From Aradus depressus (taxonomy: Eukaryota; Arthropoda; Insecta; Hemiptera; Aradidae), in assembly GCA_963662175.1 (NCBI GenBank), contig OY759225.1, positions 15,803,601 to 15,867,600 of the forward strand: a DNA stretch of 64,000 bases. The letters are read 5' to 3'. This document shows, piece after piece, positions 49,101-62,400 of the stretch (positions are counted from its first letter, which is position 1; each line of letters opens with the position of its first letter). Below the pieces are notes generated by a model. It saw nothing but the letters and a program-made list of their open reading frames with translations. It had not been told where the DNA came from and did no database searches. The translations under genes were made by a program, and so were the position numbers.

Positions 49101-52100
49101 GCTTTGCCAATATCTTGGTGAAACAACCACCATATCGGTTCACTTTACGAACATACTATAGCAATACTTGAAAAAAAAAAAAAAAAAAAAAAAATGGAAG
49201 AACCACAAGCTACAGTTAACGTTACCTATCTCCAAGTAGCTCCTTAAGCTCAAGTGAGCCACTTCCTCACTCATTGCTACTCAAGATCACTTTGATAGTT
49301 CATTCGTTCAAGTTAAACGATCTGTATCATACTATAATACAGAAACAAATAATACTAATTGTAAGTTGAACCCACTTAAATGCGGTAAGTGTGGCGCAAA
49401 ACAGGAAACTATACTATTCGGGAAAATAAATTTAGCTAAAGATACGATGAATAGTGATTTGGCACATTTCTTGCTACAATCTGCTTCCCAAAGCTTCTAA
49501 ACTTATAAAGAAATATATTTTTTTGCCCGCATGGCGGCTACGCGTTTGAGTATTTTGCTGCCAATTTTAAAAACTGATTTTGGGACAGGGAAGTCCTGTA
49601 TCGTGTTTAAGAGTTCATGTGTTCAAGAGGGATATACTCAATCTCCAACCGTTGACAGCAGAGGCAGGTCCCAAATTCTCGTATTTCTCACCACGGTTTT
49701 ACCTATTATATCTGTGAAAAAGCATTTCCAAACAGGCGTAGCAGATATACCACATTTTGACGTGAAACGTCTTTCATTTCGGTCAGTAGGGGGTCACCTG
49801 CTAAAACCGCATGTAACGAAAACATCGCTTATACTTTTGTAACCGTACTCTCCGCGCGCCTTAATTTGATATCGTTGTGTAGAGGAAAGAAGCCAATAAT
49901 CGATTACGTTGTCGCGCCACTCATGACGCAATCAGAGCTAAATTACGCCTCGCGCGCGGCGTTCCCAGAGGCGTAGCTCGGCAGTACGTTTATCGATCTG
50001 AGCGGCCATCCATCGCTTCTGCAGGTTGTTTATTTGGTTACGTCATTTCTGTACCATCGTGCCCATCACCCTTTGCAGCACCCACCAGACGTTTCACGTA
50101 CCCCACTGCGGCTGCGTCCCTGTGGCCCAGGCTTGAACTATATGTTCATATTGCCTACTACCAGAGTATTCTTTTTGCCAAGGAGCATTATTTTCGCAAG
50201 AGCTCACTCTTCTTCACTCCTTTGATAGAAAACCTGTTTTGTTTATCCTGCTGTTCAATTCCTCTTCCCACATCCTTCTCATGGCTGAAGTCTGCTACCA
50301 ATTATCAGAACTTTTCCGTACATACCATCTCAACCCCACAATATTTTTTTCTCACCCTGTTCATTACCACCGCCTTACTGAGAGTTCATGCCCATTATTC
50401 TTCCCTATAGCACTTCACCCCAGGCTTCCAATGTCGTCAACGAAGACAAGGGTATTTACTTTTACAAGAATCTTCTTTTGCCATCTTGAATTACCCCATT
50501 CATGAATATCTATCTATCTATAAGAAAGTAAAAATTGAATTTTTGTTATAGAGCTATTTAAAAAAATATATAAATAGAAAAAATAAAAAATATATATATA
50601 CGAGTTTATAATTTCTTATCTTTCTATCAAAGTCTCCCAAAAAATATCTATCCATATAGTTTCCGGTAGTGCGTCACAAATATCTTTGTGGCCAGGTAAC
50701 ATACCTCCAGTCGAGCTTTGGGCAGATAGTCTCCCATTTTCTTTTCCATTGATCATACTTCCTGTCGGGATTTTCCCTGAAGTATGCAAAATCAGCTATA
50801 TTACTTTCATTTTTGTTTAAATAATAAGACTATGTCTAAAAGACATTTCAAATTATCGCCCATTTTCTAAATTATCTCTATTACTTAAAATTCATTTTTC
50901 CGATTTTTTTTGCAATCTGTGGTCGATATACTGAAAAAAAAAATAAAAGCAAAGAACTTGTTTAACATATATTTTGACTAATTCCATAAAAATATATACA
51001 CATAGTGCACTGATTTCGGCTTAGATTAGTTATTAGGACCCATGCCCGGGCTTCAACTACAATGTCATATTGCCTACTACCAGAGCGCTCTTTTGTCACT
51101 TAGGTGGACATGAGACCGACTAGGCTCGGGACAATCGCTTAACGTCCCATCCGAAGGATGGCGTGCTCACAGTTTTTGAGGCCTTTTTTTTCTGACCTAA
51201 GGACCTCGGCCGAATTTCGAACCCGCGATCTTGAGCTCAGTAAGCAAGTACTTGACATGAGACTATGACTCTCCTTCCGCAAGAGAAGCAAGCCCCACAC
51301 AGGAGGATAATCCTAGAGATAAATCTAACTGTGAAGATATTTGAGTTTAAACATAGTTTAAAAATAATAGCAGGAAATGGTATGTTCAACTGGGGAGGTG
51401 AAAAAACCTTGAGCACATCATCCTTCGGAGGGGACTTGAAGCAATGGTAACTTGTACGATGTCAGGTACTCGTTAAATACCTCCTAACTCTAGGCGAATA
51501 AACATTTAGAGAGGGCAATATTTATATCTCAAATAGTACAGTCAAGATAAGTAGGCGACATGACGTAGTTAGAGCCCGGACATGAGTCATAATAACTCCA
51601 TTTCTATGACGTATCCAATTACCATTTTATGGTGTAACGGAAATAAATATTATTATTATTATAGGTTAGGTTAGGTTTTACGACTCATGCCCGGGCTTTA
51701 ACTACGAGGTCATATCGCCTACTACCAGAGCGCTCTTTCGTCATTCTGGTGGACATGAGCCCGACTCTACTGTGTGAGTCCTAAATTTTGCCTACCCTAA
51801 ATTTTTATTCATCTAGGGTAGGGGTCTTTAACGAGTACCTGACATCGTACAGGCTCGGGACCATCGCTTAACGTCCCATCCGAAGAACGGCGTGCTTAAG
51901 TTTATTTTACCTCCCAGATAAAATAAACTAAGGGCCTCGGTCGGGCTACGAACCCACGACCTTGAGCTCAGAAGTCAAGCACGCATATTATTATTATATA
52001 TTTTTGTGAAATTGAAAAATTTTGAACAAGTTCTCTGCATTTATTTGTTTTCCATTTTTTCCAAATGCGTTCACTAAGGTTCCAAATATTTTTTCAAACA

Positions 52101-55100
52101 TGTAAACACAAAGAATGCAGGAGAATTAAGAATACAGCTCCGAAAAACTCAATACAAAAAAAACCTACTGAAAACACCGATAAAAAAAACAAAAAAACTT
52201 ATACATAATAGAAGTACCTACAGAACATACAAAAAAGAAATTTGGCATCTTCAAGCAAAAATTATACATATTCTGTTAAAAAAGTTCAGTATAAAAAGAC
52301 AATCCCAGCGCAGATTCGTAAAGATACATTCTGTTCCAAAAATACTCCTCATTCCTATGTTAGATCAGTCCAAATAACCTACTCACGATCTCTCTGTAGC
52401 CATTTTGTCTGTCATGGTTTCAGAAGTGACTACTCACGCAGCACAAAGGCCCTCATATACAGTTTTTCTCACTGTCTCCTCATATTTTTGTATATAAGTA
52501 ATTTTCATATAAAATAATATAAATTGCATCTCTCTATAAAACAATACAAAAGCAAACTTAAGAAAATAAATAACAATAAAATTTAATGATACTCACTTCT
52601 AATAAATTTATATCCAGAATTTTGAACCACCTTTTTTACAACTATAGGAGTAATTGTAGTCAGTTTCCACTTTAAGGCTCGCTGAACCACAGTTGGAAAA
52701 GGTTTCTCGGCTAAAGCAAAAAAATTGATTTTACATTTTGCATATAAAGAGTGTTTTTTTTTAGAGGTTTGTTTTCCCAATAGAGATTAAACTGTCATAT
52801 AGTGGTCATATCGGACAACCCGAATGTCATTTGTGCTCATTTTGGTTTGCCATTTCACCATGAATAGATTAATCCCAGAACAACGCTTGCAAATTGTGCA
52901 AATTTATTTCAAAAATCGTGGTTCAGTTTGTGAAACTTACCGTGAGATACTCCATTTTACGGTCGACATAATCGTCCATCCGAGCAATTAATTCGAATAA
53001 CCATGGATCGTTTTCGCACCACGATACTCTAATTGATAATACGCATCCGAAGAGACGTCGTTCAGTGCTCAATCGAAGAAGCCATTGTTGCTGTAGAGCG
53101 ACATGTTGAGGACCCGAATGAGTCGATTCGCCATCGCGCACAGCAATTACAGCTGTCTCCATTCACTTTATGGAAGATTTTGCGGAAATATCTTGGTTTA
53201 CGAGCTTACAAGATCCAGCTCATGCAACAATTGAAGCCACTTGACCATCGTTTGCGTCGTACGTTCGGTGAATGGGCTGAAAACGAGATTGCTCTTGATC
53301 CTCATTTTCACCACAAAATTTTGTTCAGGCTCATTTTTGGTTGAATGGCTACGTCAACAAGCAAAATTGCCACATTTTCATCACTCGAGTGAAGAAAATC
53401 CACAAGCCATTGTTGAGACGCCGACCAGAAACGATGGACGACTTGGAAGCATGAGATATGAGATCCCTATGCATTGTTAGAGTATAGAAAAAAAACAGGT
53501 CATCGGTGTACAATGTACTTCCCCAGAACAAATAAAACAATTAAGTTGTCTCTCTCCCTCAAAACCAGCCGACCGTTTTGGGCAGAAAATTAATATTTGA
53601 CTTACATAGGGGCAGCTGAATTCTTATACTAAATTTTGTGTCGATACATTCATTAAATCGGGAGTCAAGCCCCCTTCCTTTCGTCCATTTTGAATTTACA
53701 TATGAAATGAATGAGCCGAAAATATTCATTACAACGGCAGTTATTAGTTTTTTGTTTACGAAAACCGGCGGAGGCCCTTAGACTTCTTATCAGGGAGGTG
53801 AAATAAGTTGAGCATGCTAAAGCCTTGATGAATAAAGCTAGGAAGGGAGAAGTTAAGACTCCCAGTAGAGTCAAGTTCACATATACCAGAGTGACGAAAA
53901 AGTGCTCTGGTAGTACGCTATATGACCTAGTAGTTAAAGCCCGGGCATGAGTCACAATAAGTACAAAATTGTAAACAATACTCTCCCTTCGCGTTCTGCA
54001 GACATAAAAAGCACTTATTTATTTGTAAATTTTCCACATTAAATCAATTTCCCACTTTACAGTTGTGATAAAAGTACTAGAAATAAGAATCAAAGAAATT
54101 TAAATGTTAAGAAAACATGATATCTTTAAGAGGTCGTGAAGTACAGATGCACGAAAGAGCGTGCACTCGTGTTATTACGTGGTGAACTGTTGAACTTATC
54201 ACGATGAACAATATAAGTAAGTCAATACTGTAAACATCTCCTCCACGTGACACTAATAATCATTCGGAGCACGAAACAACATCTAACAAGTAGATTTTAG
54301 CTATGTCGAGTTCCTTCTTACATTTTTTTGACGTGAACTTTTGTTTTTTTACAAAAAATAACCGATTTTGATGAACATTTTTATAGTAATTCTGGGAAAA
54401 GTTAATGAGTTAACTGCCATTTACATGCCAAAACCAGTTAACTCCATTTTTTCATGCAAGAACCGATTAATTGGATCAATTTCGATATCATCACGCGTCG
54501 TTTAGATTTTTCAGTGTAATGAACAACAAATAAACACATTTTAATATCTCTGAGCATCTTTTTATTATAATTAATTAACCTTTCGTCTATCATCTCACGG
54601 TCACTAACGGCTACTGATTAGTGCCACGAAAAGAAAACGCGCGGCGCCACTGTCAAGCAACTGCTCCAAATCAAAACATTGTTGACATTCTCATATAATA
54701 TATATGACTATATTATAGTAATACATCTAATATGAACGAATTCATAATCCAAATTATCAATGAAAAATTAAAATTTTTTTTTTCGTAATTAAATTACAAT
54801 AATTATAATTTTATAAAATGATTCGAACTTTTTAAAGGCGTAAACAATATTCAAGAAGAATTAGAACTTTTTATTTGAATATAACAGAAGTAACACAAAA
54901 AACTTTAAACCGTAATTTCTCAAAATCATGTTTAATGGAGTTAACTTGTTCTGGCATGTAGCCACAGATATATGCTATGCAGAAATATATAATAAATGAA
55001 GGGTGTTAAAATAAGAAGTCCTAATGCGTCGTTGAATCACCCGCAATGTACTTCCCCAGACTAATTACTCAATTAACTTTTCGCTCCCCCTCCAAAACCA

Positions 55101-58100
55101 GTCGACCGTTTGAGCTAATAATCAAGTTGTTTTCAGGTTTGCGAGATTTAAATCGATCTAATTTTTGAAAAAAAAAAAAAACATTGATTTTAATCAAAAG
55201 ATTAATTTTTTCCAAATGTTTAAAAAACGAAAACAAAAAATAACAATTTTTCAATTTTTTGCGACTGAATTTTCATAGATAGAAATGCAGGAAACATCAA
55301 TTGGACGGACAAGATCAGTTTATTAATCAAAGTAAAATTACAAATTATATTAATTCCATGCATTGTGTAATAGATTTTTTTAATTTCATAACATCGTTTG
55401 AAACAATCATATAATCAGAAACAAAATCTAAGATCAAATGTTGCTACTGCGAGTTCAACTGCTTATACAGAAAAACTAATTTCGCTGCTTTTTCGTTTCC
55501 AACACAATTTCTTATTTTAGAATGCACTAATCCATACGTTGAAAAAATGCGTTTGATGCTGTTATTCCAAACAGGATCCTTTTTTCGTCCTGACATTGCA
55601 AAAAAGGTTAACTATTTTGATCCTTGTTGGTGGGACACTAAGTTGTAAATGATCAAAACCGTTGATTTTAAGTTCTGGAAATCGCTCAGGCTGGCCAATT
55701 AAAAAAGGTAACTTGAAACCATACCTGGAAGCTTTTAGCAAGAAACCTCCACTATATTGAAACTTCCTGCGATCAGTCGTGGGTTGGTATTCATGAATGA
55801 AACTTTCATATGCATTACAAATTCATAACAAGCACGACTGTTTTTTATTGTTATATAGAAAGTAAATAATTAATGAAATACATTGTAAAGAAAAAAATGA
55901 GCGAGTTTTGTACGTTTTGTTATTTTGTTTTTGATTTTTAGGTATATATTCGATCAAGTCAATAAATAATAATTGTTCATTAATGTTAAAAAAAAACAAA
56001 TGATTTAAATCAAAAAATCGATTTGATTGATGTTTTAAAAAAAATTGTGATTTTTTTCAACTCTGGTTGTTTTACATTGGGGCTCCCAAATCCTCTTGCG
56101 ATAAGATAAATTCATTACATCGGTAGTTATTGGGGTTTTTGAGTTAAGTCTCTCCCTTAATCCCCCCTTCCCCTTTGTCCGATTTAGCTGAAATTCGATA
56201 GGTGTTGTCCTTACGGGATTTTGGTTACAGATATAAAATTTTTTGTCGGTATAATCATTCTATCGGCAGTTATTAGAATTATGTTAAGCCTCCCCCTAAT
56301 CTCCCCTCCCCTTTGATCAATCTGAGTTCAGCCCTTCTGACCCCCTTCTTTTCAGACGATTTGGCTGAAAATTAATAGGTGTTTTTTTTAAGCGATTCAG
56401 GGTACACAAATAAAATTTTATGTGGATACATTTATTCTATCAATTATCTTAATAACGTACAGATATTTTGTTTTTCATTTTTGTAATCAGGTGGTTCGAA
56501 AACATTAAATTTCCATTGAAAATACAAATTTTGACCCATTATATAACTTCCCCTATGCCTCATATAGCTAGGGAAGTAAAAGTTAATATTAATCGAGGCA
56601 ATTAAAGTATATTTATTTTAAAACAATAATTCTTTATTTCATAAGACGTTTCGACATACTGTCATTTTCAATTCTAAAAATACCAATTATTTTAAATAAT
56701 AACATTATATTTGTAATTCTCATAACTATGTGAAAAATTACAAAATTTGATAACTAATGATAGAATATGATTGGATGAGTAAATTATGAACATTCTGTAT
56801 TTTAGGTGAGTCCTTATAGGTCTTTGTAATATTATACGAAAAAATAGTTATGAGAATTACAATTATAATGTTATTATTTAAAATAATTGGTATTTTTAGA
56901 ATTGAAAATGACAGTAGGTCGAAACGTCTTATGAAATAAAGAATTATTGTTTTAAAATAAATATACCTTAATTGCCTTAGAGTGACATATTGAAAGGTCA
57001 TAAAAAAGTAAGGTATAATAAATTCAAATTGATATTATGTTAATATTAATTCGTATCCAGAAATGTTTTTTTAACAAGTTTATCAGAGGTTAAAAAAAAC
57101 AGTTCGAAATAAGCATTTTGGAAGAGGAGAGTTGAGGCGAATGAGGTTCAGTAAATGTTGCCGCTTATAAAATTCATTATTACAACTCAAAATACCCCAA
57201 TAACTGCCTATTGTAATGAGTTTATCGATATGAAATTGAGGATGAGGTTGCAGACGTATCTGTGTAAGTTAATTATTAATTTTTAGCCAAAACAGTCGAT
57301 TGGTTATAGGAGAGCAAAAACTAGGGAAGTACATAACCTGTGATTTGCCAAATATATATTATATACTTTATATAGAATAATATACTTAATATATATTATA
57401 TATTTTATATATATATTATATATTATATACTTTATTTCTGTCGCTTTCAACCCAACAATCTATATCTGCCATTGTGGACACTTCGACTATACCCTGTCTG
57501 TATGAAATAAAAAAAAAAAATTGAAATAAGAATTTGAAATTTACTACATACCTTTGCATGTATCGGAAGCAAATTTTATAAAGGGCGGAATGTATGGAAA
57601 TAGGCTGGTCCTCAAACATGGATGAAGATCTTTATCTGGGAAAGACAAAATATAATATAAATATATTATGAAGGGTATTATAAAATTAACTGTATCATAA
57701 ATAAAAACAGAGAACTTGTTTAACATATATTGTCTGAATTCCACGAAAAAAAATATATATACATATATATAATGCACCGGTTTCGGCTCACACCATAGTC
57801 AGCACAAAGTTCTAAAGTTGCGCTTATTTACCCTTTATTTACATACCAGTGAGAAAATTTACTAACCATATAGTTTAATTGCCGAAATATTGTGTAGTGT
57901 GTCTCCGTGGGGTTGACGACTTTTGAGAGGAAGGGTCTCTTTGGGGGTGCCCTCCACAATTCGAGCGTAGTCTAAAAAATTAGAAAAATTGTATAATTTG
58001 TACAAAAAAAAAATTATCTATAACTCTATAATTAAATATTTCTAAAATTATTGAGATAAATAAAGAATACAGAATTATGTCACTTTTTCACCAGGATAGA

Positions 58101-59347
58101 ATGGGAGGTATGTATCGACACGAAATTTTATATCTGTATCCAGAACCCTCTAAAAACGACACAGGGAAGGAGGGAGCAGTGGGGGAGGGGAAGGGGCGGG
58201 GGGGGGGGGGGGGGGGGGGGGGGTTCAACCCAAAATATCTGATAAGAGTCGGTGTAAAGAATGTATTAACATGAAATTTCTTATCTTAATTCAAAGCCCT
58301 ATAAGAACGACACATATTAATTTTCAATGAAATCAGCAGAAGGAGGCATAACTCAAAAATCCCAATAACTGCCGATGTAATGAACGTAATGACATGAAAT
58401 TTTATATTTAAATTGAGAACTTCATAAGATTGGTACATATTAATTTTCTATGCAATCTAAATGTAAATTAGTTATTATGACTCATGCCCAGGCTTTAACT
58501 ACAAGGTTAAATCGCCTACTACCAGAGCGCTGTATTGATACTCAAGTAGGAAGAGCTCGACTCTCCTATGGGAGTCCTAAATTATGCCTACCCACGTTTA
58601 TTCACCTAATTGGTCTTTATTGAGTAACTGACATCGGTTCGGGACCATCGCTTAACGTCCCATCCGAAGGACGGCATGCTTAAGTTTATTTTACCTCCCA
58701 TATAAAATAAAAAGGCCCCGGCGGGGTTTCGAACCCGCGATCTTGAGCTCAGTAAGCAAGCTCGCATACCAGTGAGCCACCGGCGCCCTCACCCTAATAA
58801 CTGCCGATGCAATTGAATGTATCGACACAAAATTTAGTATGAGGATTCAGAGACCTTTATATAGTCTTAGTTATAGTAACGGTAGATTGGATTTGGAGGT
58901 TAAGAAAAAACGTAATTAATTCGTACTGGAGATGTAAATAGATGGTGATTCAACTACTTTTATTTCATTCTGCGCCAAAAATTGATAGTTGAATTTTTGC
59001 GGATATAGGATACTAGAATTGAACCATTATTATACTACATACCATCGAAAGTATACTTCGGCTCAGAATCTTCTTCTTCTATATCCTCACTAGAAAAAAT
59101 ACATAAATGTACTTATTATATCATTATTAACACTGTATTAATATTAAAAAATGGAGCCATGGTGGCCGTGCGGGCTAGAGCGTAGGGCTTTTGTCGCATG
59201 GTGTCTCACTTTGGTTTGCGGGTTCAAATCCCGGGAGTGAGTTTTATCTCGTAGATAGAACTCCCCCCCGGGGCCATGGACGTTGTAAGTAACCAGATAA
59301 CACCTTTATAAGGGACATGACTACTATTCATCGTACATAGGTCAAAA

Positions 59348-59423
<76 letters not shown>

Positions 59424-62400
59424 GAAGGAGGTCAAAAGGTCTCAATTTATTTTTTTATAAAACAAAAAAAAAGTTTTACTATGGGGTTATTAATACATTT
59501 GGAATATGCAATGGACTGTAAACAGTTAAAATAAAGTTAAATTAAATGAAGATAAATAAAGTTAAAATAAATGATATAACCTCCATGAACCCGAATATAT
59601 TTTGTAATATGCAATGGACTGTTAACAGTTAAAATAAATAAATTAAAATAAATACCTGCTTGAATCCGAATATATTTTGTAATATGCAATGGATTGTTTC
59701 TTCTCATGGACAACAGTGGCAGTGTTTACAACAACTTCTCGTTCTGGAGGAGCTGATGGTACGACTGGGGCAGCCGTTCTGGCCGGGAATCTTATTCTAA
59801 CAGTCTCTTTTATTTCTGGTTCTTTGGTAATGATGTCTTTAGTAACTGTTGCAATGGTCTCCTATATAAAAATAACAGCTTTATTAATAAAATAGATAGT
59901 CATACGAATAATAAAAAAAAAAAAAAAGCTAAAATAAAATATTTATTAAAATTTTTGAAGTAATTTAGGCCCAAATTTATGTCGAATATACCTACATATA
60001 TTATTATAGCTATAACATTTTTTCACTTAAAAAATAAATAAAATATATATTATAAAAAAAGATTATGTGTGGACTTTACAGAAGACATTGAATTTTTACA
60101 AAATGCTGGTGTAAAATAAAAGAACAGATTGTACTCAGCATAAATAATAATAAGGTGAGTGAATACAAATTGATTCCTTTTTAATTCTCAATCGATTTTG
60201 CTGATTTATTTAACTTTCTTATTCATTTTAAACGTTTTATTAATTAGAATTAAATATTGAAAATATTGGTGAATATAATCCAATAATGGGTTTTTAAATA
60301 AATACACTTATCTGAATAACTTCTCTTAAGCCTAATCTGAAGAAATGGAGGCACATTTGTTACGAAAGAATAAACTCCATAAGTATATGTAATTTATAAT
60401 TATAGTTAGTTATGAATCATGCCCGGGCTTCAACTAAAATGTCATATCGTCCTATACCAGAGCGTTCTTTTGTCACTGGTGGACATGTGCCCGAGACTCT
60501 ACTATGGGTGTTCTAAACTTTGCCTATCCTAAATTTTTTTTCACCTAGGGTAAGGATTTTTAATGAGTACCTGACATCGTAGAGGCCCGAGACCATTGCT
60601 TAACGTCCCATCCGAAGGACGACGTGCTTAAGTTTATTTTACCTCCCACAAAAACAAACTTTATATTATACAGCTGCTTTTTGAAGATGCAAAAATAATA
60701 ATAAAATATATATTACTCAAAAAAAAAAGAGTTTATTAGAAGAAAAGTGTGGACTTTTCAGAAGAAGTTCTTGTATTTTTACAAAATGCTGGTGTAAAAT
60801 TAAAAAAATAGGTTGTACTTGGCATAAATACTTAAGATGAATACAACTTAATTCATTTTTTATTCCCCATCGATTTTGCTGATTTATTTGACTTTATCAT
60901 TCATATTAAACATTTTATTAGTGACAACTCACGAGTTTTGTACAAAAATTGTACATAAAATTCAAGAATTAATTTTTGAATAAAATATGTATTTTTATCT
61001 GAATAACTTCACATATAATAATATAATATTTTAATTTTATTGTTAACGCAATTCTATCTTGGTGATTTTACATATCTCGGTTTCCTCAAAAAGTATGAAA
61101 TACAAACAAATTATTGATAAACCGCAGGCATCATTTTGCTACTTACACTATTCCATGACACCACCGAAATTGAACAGTTACACAAACTAAAAATATGAAC
61201 AATGCTATAAGTAAAGTTAGCATCCTTAATCAATGAAAAACGTGTGGAATGTACTATGTGAAAATCCAATATGGTTTAAAAGAATTGTTACTTCAGTGAT
61301 AATATTAAATGCATCTATTTTTAATTAACAAACATTTGATTGCTCAATGTGAAATTCCTGCTCAATATAACTCATGCATGACATTTTCCCATTGAGAAAA
61401 TTGAATAATATTTAAATATAATCAATACACAACGTTCAGTTATTGACATAATCAAGTTGCGGTGATAATCAAGCCGTTAGACATTGCTTCAATAAATTAA
61501 TACGAAATAGGTCGTTTAATGGCAAAACATCTGTGAATAAAAAACAATTAATAAAATATTTGAACTAAAAAAATATGAAATACATACGAGAAAAATGCAC
61601 TTCAAAACGCTATTTAAAAAAAAAAATAGTTTGATATCAAGATATACCATTGAGAATAGCGCAAAATTAGAATATGAAGCTCTTTTAGCTTAAAACGTCA
61701 GCCTAAAGCTATAAAACATGTTATTTTAAGTCAACATTTGTTCTTCAACATAATGCGACAAGAAATAACTCCAAATATTCTTTAGAAGTATTTATTTTTT
61801 ATGAGAAATGTTAGATTTCTTGAAAAAACGTAGAAACTATAATGGTGTGTGTATTCCTCCTTTTAGAATATCCCGTCGCATTTACTAATGAAACATTTCA
61901 TATTGTAAATATGTATAAATAAATAAATAAAAATATATATCCTTCTGACAATAGGTTTACTGTCAGTCTGAATATAATTATTTTATTTTTAACTCAACTT
62001 TTAGATAAATGAACTTCTAAGCTAAGGCCAAAGGGCATAGACCTAAAAAAGACAGACATTTTCTTATATTGAATACTCCAAATTACATCAAGCTTTTCAA
62101 AATATTAAACCTTTAATATTTATTTACCAATAAAAAAAATCCCTTTAGATAATAACTACATGCAAAATATAAGAATAATTATCTTTAGGCATTTTTTTAC
62201 TTTCTGTAAAATTTACTATTTGAGTGTTAGGCCCTTTCGCCTCTACATTCTCGATAATACTCTAATAATTTTTTTAAAAATGAATCATCTTCTCTAGCAT
62301 GAGGCCTATATTAATATCTCAAATTATATTTCACATACCTTTTTGGGCGATTTTTCATCCTTAGTTTTTGGTGATCGGCTATCCCTTGGTCTTTTAGGTG

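Noticed and set aside
49531..49842. 103-codon plus-strand open frame in the GC-richer island
   Set aside because: No family resemblance and no splice or start context; treated as part of an unknown repeat rather than a gene.
52242..52517. 91-codon plus-strand frame near TTLL4 coding exon 6
   Set aside because: Opposite strand, low-complexity start, no homology seen.
52923..53162. 79-codon minus-strand frame
   Set aside because: Antisense shadow of the mariner-type transposase relic.
57430..57500. Possible extra TTLL4 exon (frame VEVSTMADIDCWVESDRNK with splice-like borders)
   Set aside because: Coding exons 5 and 6 join in phase without it (SDTCKAEKPFP). The best acceptor for this piece gives an immediate stop; only a weak internal AG keeps it open.
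61000..61800. Additional small exons in TTLL4 intron 1
   Set aside because: Coding exons 1 and 2 join in phase 0, and no conserved-looking frame with good borders was found between them.
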